A stretch of 49,225 bases of DNA from Pleurotus ostreatus/Saccharomyces cerevisiae fusant (taxonomy: Eukaryota > Opisthokonta): contig JAMQCK010000152.1 of assembly GCA_024196135.1 (NCBI GenBank), forward strand, positions 1 to 49,225, given 5' to 3'. Shown in pieces: positions 41,842 to 49,225 of this stretch. Positions within the stretch are counted from its first letter, which is position 1. Every line of letters starts with the position of its first letter. A model generated the notes under the pieces. That model saw only the letters and a program-made list of their open reading frames with translations, was not told the origin of the DNA and searched no databases. The translations under genes were made by a program, and so were the position numbers.

Positions 41842-42926
41842 GGCGGTACGCGTCGAGTCCGTGAGGAGGCGCGCAGACACGTACGATTTTATCCTAATGG
41901 GCCATCACGTGCGCCACGCGTCGAGCGCCCACGACCTGTCCGTCGCGATCGCCAGGGTGCGCATCACAGCGTGCGCGTCCCTTACCTCAACCTGCCGTCT
42001 TCTCCGCTTTGTTCCTACCACCGGCTAATTCACGACGAAGGGCCCATATCGTACCTTCTCGTCTAGGTGTTCAATGCACCAAGGCTCTCGTTAGTCGCAT
42101 CATTGACCCTCAATTTCCTGGCATTCAAAGCACCAGGCGTTTACAAAGATGCGGAATGTACAAAGCTTTGATCTTACACGTCGACGTTATCATCTTTCCG
42201 ACCTTGTCGCAATGACAGGTGAAAAATGAAGTTGTTATACGGCCCTTGGACTTCGAGCTGAGCTTGAGCCGCCCCTCACAATGTTCCTCGCCGGTGAGCT
42301 CGTAAGTCTTTGCCCTCAACCTCCTCTCCTCTTCCCCTCTGCTCCTCCCCCCCCCTTCTTTCTCTTCTCGAATGATCTGCTCTCCCTCTCTAGCTCGACC
42401 GCCCTTCTCTCCCTTTCATCCCCTTCAACTCCCTTCTCTTTCGCTTTCTCCATCCGTCCCCTCACGTCCCTTCTCATTCCCCATTCCCCATTCCCCATTC
42501 TGCCCCCTGCATTCTCGTTTTCTTTCCCTGGAGCTACACCTTGCCCATCCACCGTGCCTCCCGAGGAAGCACCCACCGCCGTCTGTATTGGGGAAGGCGC
42601 ACAGACACGTCGAATGAGAAGGGAAGGCGCATAGGCAAGTCGAATGAGCAAGGAGGGTTTACGCACGTCATCCGGCCGCCGCCCTCGCCTGTTGATTCCT
42701 CCTCAACACCGCTCTCGGACATTCTTACGAAACACCACCGCCAACGCGTCGACCCCTACGCAGCGGTGGGTGATAGCAGATGACCCAGTATTCCCCCATT
42801 CACCCTGTGCTCCGCCGCTCACCCATCGTCCTGTTACCGCTCCAAGGTGCCTTCCCATAAAGCACCCACCACCGTCCACTCCGCACGGTCGTCTCGCTCA
42901 GAACTGCATGTTGTTGCTGCACTGTT
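41842..42926. other. Divergent flank passing into C/T-rich low-complexity DNA
   Basis: Promoter side of the sphingolipid methyltransferase. From about 42300 the plus strand is strongly pyrimidine-rich (CTCTTC and TCCC runs). The open frames here encode only Pro/Ser/Leu or Arg-rich low-complexity strings, so none is supported. Confidence 0.45.
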
Positions 42927-43056
42927 GCTCCCAAGGATCGACAAGTCCTATTGCCCCTAAGGACCGACAAGTCCTATTGCTCCTGAGGAACGTCAAGTCC
43001 TTTCGCTGCTGAAGACCGACAAGTCGTGCCGCTCCTAAGGACTGACAAAGTCGTCG
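42927..43056. repeat. 26-bp minisatellite, five diverged units
   Basis: Units start GCTCC and run through AAGGACCGACAAGTCC (first 42927, last ends 43056). Each has the same length, with several substitutions between copies. Confidence 0.75.
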
Positions 43057-43343
43057 CTGGACATTGTGCCCCGGCCCCCTGCTGCTTGTTCAGTCCCATT
43101 ACGCTGACTCGCCGTCTTCCCTCCTCCCTCGCCGACTTCTATCCTCTCCTCCCCTTCCCTTGCCTTCTTCCTCGCCCTCGCCTCCCCTTCCCTTTTCTGC
43201 CCGCTCTCCCGTCTTCCCTTCATTCCTCTCCCCTTTCTTCTCCTCGTCTCCCTCTTCCTTTCCGCTTCCCTCTCACCAACGAAGCAGCGCGCGCATCGGA
43301 CGTGTCGTACGCGCGCGCATGTAGTGGACGCACGGGACGAAGA
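43057..43343. other. Pyrimidine-rich stretch
   Basis: CCTTCC/CTCTCC-biased sequence with no gene seen. A strand asymmetry of this length may form triplex or slipped structures, but nothing more can be said from sequence. Confidence 0.4.
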
Positions 43344-43446
43344 CGCTCAACGTCGCACGGAGAAAATACACTCAACGTCGCACGGAGTGAAACCACTCAA
43401 CGTCGCACCAGACGCCACGCTCAACGTCGCACCAGACGCGGCGCCA
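43344..43446. repeat. Minisatellite with core CTCAACGTCGCAC, about four units
   Basis: The core CTCAACGTCGCAC recurs about every 25 bp with variable spacers. Confidence 0.65.
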
Positions 43447-43818
43447 ACCGTCGCGCGCGCGCGCGCATCTAACGAGTCGCAGCATACAGGTCTCCAATGT
43501 CGCACCAGCCGCCGATCCTCGCGTCAACCGCCCCCGTTCGCCACCCTCGATATTCGCACCCCGGTTCGCCCGCCTCGATATCCGCATCTCTCTTCGTTGA
43601 CTTGTCTCTCAAAATCCACATTCTTGATTGCCAGTTTTATGGACTTCCACACCCCTTCCTCGCGTCCCATTGCACCCCTTCCCCACGCCGTATCCCGTAT
43701 CCTCCATGCCATCCTCCGCGTCTCCCGCGTCCTCCACGCATCCCCTTCCCCACACCGACCGCGTTGCCACTCTCCTCTCCTATCCTGTATCCTTTCCGCT
43801 CGTATCCTCGACGTGCGC

Positions 43819-43928
43819 GTACCTCCATATCCTCGTCCACGGACCTCCATATCCTCGTCAACCAACCTCCATATCCTTGTCCACGGACCACCGTGTCCTC
43901 GTCCACGTACCTCCATATCCTCATCCAC
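43819..43928. repeat. 22-bp minisatellite, five units
   Basis: Unit resembles ACCTCCATATCCTCGTCCAC plus two bases; five copies of equal length from 43819 to 43928. Confidence 0.75.
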
Positions 43929-43974
43929 GTACCGCCGTACGTATCCTTGACGCTCAGACGTCCGTCCTCTCGCG

Positions 43975-44124
43975 CATCGTAGACGTCCACGTCCCCGGGC
44001 ATCGTAGACGTTCACGTCCCCGGGCATCGTAGACGTTCAAGTCCTCGCGCATCGTAGACGTTCGCGTCCCCGGGCATCGAAGACATTCACATCCCCGGGC
44101 ATCGAAGACATTCACTTCCCCTCA
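43975..44124. repeat. 25-bp minisatellite, six units
   Basis: Unit starts CATCGTAGACGTTCAC and ends GTCCCCGGG; six copies in exact 25-bp register. Confidence 0.8.
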
Positions 44125-44356
44125 CCCCTCCTCACACGCCATCCTAGATGTTACAAATGAAATGCCATTCTGAATTTCTGATTTCGCTCTCTATGCCTTC
44201 AGTGCGCCTCCATCCTTCGTATCGCGCGCGCTAGTGCGGCCCTTCCTCCACCATCCACCTAGTCACGCGTCATCCACCTCCAGTACGCCAGCCGCGCGCT
44301 AGCGCGGCCCTTCCTCCACCATCCACCTAGCCAAGCATCATCCACCTAGCCACCCC

Positions 44357-44442
44357 TCAACACCCTCCCCACTCCCCTCAACACCCTCCCCCACTCCCCT
44401 CAACACCTCCCCCACTCCCCTCAACACCCTCCCCCACTCCCC
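44357..44442. repeat. 21/22-bp minisatellite abutting the profilin stop codon
   Basis: Four units of TCAACACCCTCCCCCACTCC type, 21, 22, 21 and 22 bp. The next three bases, TCA at 44443-44445, are the start of a fifth unit and also the reverse complement of the profilin TGA stop. Confidence 0.75.
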
Positions 44443-47400
44443 TCAGTACCCCACACTTATCAGATAATCCGCCAACCCCTCCACCACCGGCGTCGCCTCC
44501 GGCGCCTGCACCGGCGCCTGGTACTCCGCGACCAGCACCGCCTGCTTCGTGCGCACGATTATCGCGCCGGAGGCCTGGGGAGGGGGGGGGGTGGTTAGCA
44601 ATTTTTATTATAGGGGGAATGACGTGCGTGTGAGTATTAATTAATGAATGGGGGGTTAGCAATATTTCATTGTAGGGGGAATGTCGAGCGTTGGGAGGGT
44701 AGAGGAATGACGGGCGGTGGGAGGGAAGAGGGATGACGAGCGGTGGGAGGGAAGAGGAATGACGAGCGGTGGGAGGGAAGACAGATGGGGGGTGCGAAGG
44801 TGGGAGAAGGAGGCACGATGTTAGTGAATGTGAAGGGATGCGAGCGTTCGGGGAAACACCGAGCGTTCGTGGAGACACCGAGCGTTCGGGGAGACACCGC
44901 GTTGGCAAGCGGTCGACGAACGCTTTTTTGGAGGGGACGAGGGCGAGAGAAGAAAGAAGAGAACCCCGCGTCGCGTCAAGCGCCCTCGCCCTCTCCTCGC
45001 CCTCTCCTCGTCTCTTCCCTTCGCCCCCCCTCCCCGTCGTCCTCGCCCCCAGCCCGCCCCCCCTCTCCCCTTCGCCCCGCCCTCCCTCTTCTCTCATCGC
45101 CATCGGCGCGCCCCCAACATAACAAAAAAAAACGCCCAACACTCCCTAACCCAAAAAACCGCTCCCCTCTCCTTCACTTTCACGCCAAGGTCACAAAACA
45201 GTAGAAGGTCATCCGCTCCCCCCTAAGCCCAAAAAGATCTCAACCTAAAGAACTCAACCACTCACCCCCTTCTTCAAATACACGCTCCTATCCGTCACCT
45301 GCAGCGTGAAGTACTTCTCGCCCGCGAGCCGGAGGCCGTTCGCTTGGACTGTTGGGGGTGGGTGGGTTAGCGACGGGTTAAAAGGGTTGGGTTAGTGACC
45401 GGTTGAAAGGTGGGTGGGTTAGTGACGGGTTGAAAGGTGGGTGGGTTAGCGACGGGTTAAAAGAGGCTCGTGTGAGTGAAGGTTATATGGGAGGGGGTGA
45501 GCGACCGGTCAAAGGGGGTGGGTGGGGGGAAGTGAAAGGCAGATGGGTGGGAAAAGGGTGACGCCCCTTGCGCGGAGAGGGGAAGGAGGGGAAGACACAC
45601 GAGGGGTGAGGTTGGGAGACGGAGCGGGGTGAGCGAAGGGGCGACGTCCGCACGCGCCGTCAGGCGCCTTGCCACCCACACCGTCAGGCGCCTGGCCCCA
45701 TCCACACCCACCCCTCCCTCATCGCCCTCACCCTCCGCCCACCGCCCTTTCTCCCTCGCACAGTGAGCCACCCCCTTCCCTCACCCTCTTCTCCGCAGGA
45801 GAAAATAACAGCGCCTTCGGCACTTCCACACCCACCCCCCACCCCTCCCATCCACCGCGCCCTTCTCTCCACCCACTCCGCCCCCTCACCCCCCCACGCC
45901 CTCCCACAACACCATCCCACCCCTCCCCTCCCATCCTCGTCACCCTCCTCGTCACCCTCCCACAACACAAACCAACCCCTCCCTCAACACCCTCCCACTC
46001 CTTCCCCTTTCTCCCTCCTCACCCTCCTCATCGCACCGCAGCGCAACCCCCCCACCCCCCAACCAAACACCCTCCCACAACACCCTCACCCTCCCACGTC
46101 CACAAACAACCAAACAACCAAACAACCAAACAAATAGCCCACAACATAACCGGAAAGAACACCCTCCCCCCTCACAACATAACGGGAAAGATAACCGCAG
46201 CGCAATGAAAAAGCAAACAGACAACCACAAACAACCAAACAAACAACCAAATCTCCCAAACTCACCACTCGCCGCATCCCCAAACGCGGCCAAAATCGCG
46301 GCCTGCTCGGCGGGAGAGAGCTAGGGGGTGGGGGGGGGTGGTCAGTTGACGGTTACTGAGGAGGAAGAGAGGGAGGCGTGGGGGAGGAGAGGAGAGGGGG
46401 AGGGGAGGAGGGGAGGGGAGGGATGAGGGGGAGAGAGAGCGAGAGGGAAGAGTGAAGGAAAGGGGGAAGGAGAGGCGTGGGGGAGGGGAGAGGCAGAAGC
46501 GAAGGGAGGGGAGAGAGCGAAAGGGGCGCCCCGAGGGGCACGACGAGGAAAGGGGCGCACGGAGGCGCGCGATGAGAAAGCGGCACAAGAAATGAAAGAG
46601 CGAAGAGGGCGAGGCGTGTGGGGTGGGGTGGGGGAAACGGCGGCCCCGCCTTCGGCGACGCGCACCCCAACACATCACACACTGGCGCGCCAGCGTCTCC
46701 CCTTCCACCCAGACGCCGCCAGCGCCTCCCCTTCCACCCAGACGCCGCCAGGCGTCTGGGACAAACAGATACAACCAAAAACCTCCCAACAATATCACCC
46801 TCCCCCTCCATTCTCTCCCCCCCCCACGTCTCCCCAACCCCCCCCCATCACTCCCCTCACTCCTTCGCACCGTAGGTGCGAAAAAAAACCTCATTCTCTC
46901 CCAATCCCTCCCCCCCCCCCTCCCCTCACCCTCCCCCAATAACAAAACCCTCTCCCCAACCCTGCACTCCCTCCCCACCCAAACCCATAATTCAAAACCA
47001 CCAACACCACCAACAAACTATAATACGCCTTCGGCGAAGTCGACGACCCAAACATCCAAAACCTCATTCTCTCTATCTGAGGACAGATACTGAAAAAAAA
47101 AAGACAAACCACATCCAAACTCACCTCATACCCCGCACTCTGCGCCCACACCCCGCCCTGCAGGCCGAGGATCGCCGCGCGGGAGATCTTGCCGGTGCTG
47201 ACCAGGTTCGTGTCGACGTAGGCTGGGAGGGGGGGGGGGGGTTAGCGGTTTTGAAATTGGGGGGGGGGGTTAGTTTGGTTGTAAGGGGGAGAGAGAAGGG
47301 AAGGTGGGGGGTTGGGTGAGTTTTGAAGATAGAGGGACACCGCGTTAGCGAGCAGTTTTGTAACAAAGTTTGATAGAGAGGGGTGGGGGGGGGGTTGTAA

Positions 47401-47965
47401 AGGGAGCGAAGGGGGGTTGGGTGGGAGAGGGGGAGAGATAGGGGGGAGAGGGGGAGAGATAGGGGGGAGAGAAGGGGGGAGAGAAGGGGGGGGGGGTGGG
47501 AAGGGGGAGGGGAGAGGGAGGGACACCGCGTTAGCGAGCAGTCGGCGCCGCAGGCAATTCCAGGGCAATTGATAGGGGGTGGATGGAGGGGGAGCGAACG
47601 GCAAGCATGGCGAACGGGAGGATGGCGAACGGGAGGACGGGGAAGGGAGCCAGCCGCCACGCATCCACCGCTGCCTCCAGCAGCGTACATTCCGCCGCGC
47701 ATCCAGCACCATACATCCCACCGCTGCCTCTAGCAGCATACATTCCGCCGACGGGCGATGGAGGCAACGGACGAAGCATGTGGGCGCGACGGACGAAGCA
47801 AACAGAGCGACGGACGAAGCAAGTGGAGGCGACGGACGAAGCGAACGGAGGCGACGGACGAAGCGAGTGGTATGGACGAAGTAAACGCTGCGATGGACGA
47901 AGCGAGTGGTGCGATGGCCATGGTCTCGCATATCTGGACAAGCACAACGCACCTTGCCAAGACAT
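44443..47965 (-). CDS. PFY1: Profilin, 126 aa, with four very long introns
   Basis: Actin-monomer and poly-proline binding protein of the cytosol. Exons on the minus strand: 47965-47953, 47222-47125, 46320-46266, 45348-45266 and 44574-44443. Together they give 381 nt, exactly 126 codons plus TGA, the normal profilin length. The N-terminus reads [20 protein letters not shown] and [14 protein letters not shown]. Next come [57 protein letters not shown] and the C-terminus [10 protein letters not shown]. All introns are GT-AG and phase-compatible, but they are 730, 804, 917 and 691 nt long, against 42-234 nt in the other genes here. They consist of purine- or pyrimidine-biased low-complexity DNA. 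Confidence 0.88.
44575..45265 (-). other. Profilin intron 4, 691 nt
   Basis: Donor GTGAGTGG; 3' end GCTAACC followed by a C-rich tract and CCCAG. Contains tandem G-rich words (ACGAGCGGTGGGAGGGAAGA type) and a CACCGAGCGTTCG repeat near 44860-44900. Confidence 0.8.
45349..46265 (-). other. Profilin intron 3, 917 nt
   Basis: Donor GTGAGTTTGG; 3' end CGCTAACCCACCCACCC then CAACAG. Contains several units built on GGTGGGTTAGTGACGGGTT near 45355-45462. Confidence 0.8.
46321..47124 (-). other. Profilin intron 2, 804 nt
   Basis: Donor GTGAGTTTGG; 3' end AACTGACCA followed by ten C and CCCTAG. Contains a duplicated CTTCCACCCAGACGCCGCCA word near 46700-46750. Confidence 0.8.
47223..47952 (-). other. 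Profilin intron 1, 730 nt
   Basis: Donor GTGCGTTG; 3' end CGCTAACC followed by a long C run and TCCCAG. It holds a ~20-bp minisatellite (47765-47920, core GACGGACGAAGC, about seven units) and two copies of GGGACACCGCGTTAGCGAGC (near 47336 and 47519). Confidence 0.8.
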
Positions 47966-48011
47966 GCTTCTTTCGCGTTCAGTAGGTGAAAGTGTGTGGT
48001 TTGAGGTCAGT

Positions 48012-48360
48012 CTGGGGTGGTGGGTGGGTGGTTAGCGGGAGGTTCGATGGTTGGAGGACGGGGTGGGCAGATGGCGAGTGGGGTGGGAAGAATGGCGATG
48101 CAATGGGTGGTGGGAGGAGAAATGGGAGGAGGGATGGGAGGAGAAATGGGAAGGAAAACGGTGTGGCAGTGGCGATGGGTTGATGAGTAGATGCGGATGT
48201 GGTGGCAGGTAGGACGGAGTGGACGATGGTAATGACAGATAGGACGGAGTAGACGGTGGTAGTGGCAGATGCGGGGATGCACATCGTGGGGGTATGGCGA
48301 TCGCCGGAGACGTAGGGATGGGCTGTCGTCCTTCCAAGCACGAAGAGCGCCACCACTCAC
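48012..48360 (-). other. Probable 5' UTR intron of profilin
   Basis: On the minus strand GTGAGTGGTGG begins at 48360. CCGCTAACCACCCACCC leads to CCCCAG ending at 48012, 47 bases before the ATG. The 3' end has the same CTAAC plus C-rich pattern as the coding introns. An alternative donor lies near 48520. Confidence 0.5.
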
Positions 48361-49225
48361 CAAAGGACCTAGCGGAACTGGGCAGTAGGTCAGCAATGGA
48401 CTAGACAAAGACGTGACGATGAACAGGGCAGAAGCGCGACGATGGGCAAGCAGGAGTGCGAGATGGGTGACCGAAAGCGCGACGATGGGTGGCCAGACGC
48501 ACGACGGTCGCAAGCCTCAAGCTCACCAACGAGCCGACGGTTGACGTGGTACACTCTGCACCATTCTCCACACCTTTCGTCCTCCAACCCAGTTCTCCAA
48601 CCCTCCCACCCGACCCAAAGCACCCCGACGCGAACGAATGGGACACGTACCTGGCTGGTTGAAGACGACGGAGGTCGGAGATGGGATCAGATAAAGCGAC
48701 GCCCGACGACGCTCTGTGACTGACGCATGCGGTTACCCGGCCCGAGGAGGCGAAGGGGGTTCGGGCCGGGTGGCGAGGGCGAGGGCGGGGATCCACGTCC
48801 ACCTTCACGCCCACCGCCCGGCCGTTGACTCTCTCGATCGACACGGGGCACCGCCTGTCGACGCGCCTGTGGCTCGCTTACGCACACCTGCTGCTACCCG
48901 ACACGTCTCGCGGGCTACACGACGCCACCCACACACGCCTCTGCGACTCGCGAGGACGTCAAGAGACGCGTCCGCACCACGTCCATCTCGCACCCCCACT
49001 TACCTCCTCACGACGTTCCCTGCCTGATTGGCAACGTGTATGCGTCGCAGCTGCGTACAATTCAGACCACCATCGCACTCACCTCATGCCTTCATCCCAT
49101 TGTCTCGCCCCCTTCATAGCGTCCTTTTCGCCCCCTCCATAGCATCCTTCTCGCCTCCTCTACAATATCCTTCTCGCCTCCTCCCCAGTACCCTGTCGAA
49201 CCAATTCCCACAATCGACCTCCAAA
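48361..49225. other. Profilin upstream region
   Basis: About 860 bp to the window end. Open frames on both strands overlap and are low-complexity or Arg/Thr-rich. Presumed promoter and 5' leader of profilin, with no clear TATA box. No other gene is supported. Confidence 0.4.

Noticed and set aside
42281..43982. Open frames rich in Pro, Ser, Leu or Arg
   Set aside because: Direct consequence of C/T-biased repeats; all frames open on both strands and no protein pattern.
43975..44124. Regular repeat array considered as CRISPR
   Set aside because: Units are directly adjacent without unique spacers in a fungal nuclear context; a minisatellite.
45355..45462. GGGTTAG words, telomere-like
   Set aside because: TTAGGG permutations occur only within longer GGTGGGTTAGTGACGGG units, not as head-to-tail hexamers, and they lie inside profilin intron 3.
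45669..49142. Several Pro/His/Thr-rich frames in and upstream of the profilin introns
   Set aside because: They translate low-complexity intron or flank sequence, partly antisense to profilin exons.

Overview
The window is nuclear DNA of a filamentous basidiomycete, most likely an agaricomycete. The evidence is dense short GT-AG introns (42 to about 230 nt in most genes) with CTRAC-type branch points, fungal housekeeping genes (QCR2, proteasome beta-2, sphingolipid C9-methyltransferase, profilin), fungal Ty1/copia retroelements and a fungal hAT transposon. No bacterial-type operons, CRISPR array or rRNA genes are visible.

Layout. 1-609: 3' end of QCR2 (+). 610-22400: a transposon island. It holds a MITE with 31-bp inverted repeats and TA flanks (791-1642), a decayed hAT transposase (2668-5691, -) split by a solo LTR, a 3.1-kb foldback element with long diverged inverted arms and palindromic tips (6703-9786), a copia element with an uninterrupted 1614-aa polyprotein (10743-16596, -) that lies against a decayed second copia pol (16598-18610, -), and a gag-only LTR element with a perfect 5-bp target duplication (20355-22376). 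22518-27820: accessory genes, with an F-box protein (+) tail-to-tail with a HECT-like protein (-) that carries an antisense tRNA-like gene in one intron and LTR sequence at its 5' end, then an orphan coding fragment. 29605-49225: conserved genes, namely proteasome beta-2 (+), a 2059-aa pre-SET/SET/post-SET histone methyltransferase (+), sphingolipid C9-methyltransferase (-) and profilin (-). From about 42 kb on, the DNA is dominated by C/T-biased low-complexity sequence and minisatellites.

The strongest leads are: (i) the SUV39/Clr4-class methyltransferase carries an exact copy of histone H3 residues 7-14 and a second near-copy in its own disordered N-terminal region, a candidate automethylation or reader-docking site, plus several SUMO-interaction-like motifs; (ii) the 126-aa profilin gene is stretched to 3.5 kb by four introns of 691-917 nt made of low-complexity DNA, all ending in CTAAC/CTGAC plus a poly-C tract; (iii) the foldback element has palindromic tips that changed on both sides together; (iv) two different LTR elements share a primer-binding site that matches the anticodon stem-loop of initiator tRNA-Met, implying half-tRNA priming; (v) a tandemly repeated leader upstream of the hAT transposase is present once with and once without an exact 49-nt GT-AG intron.

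Exon structures were read by eye from splice signals, frame continuity and family resemblance. No alignment or database search was run, so family assignments rest on recognised motifs.
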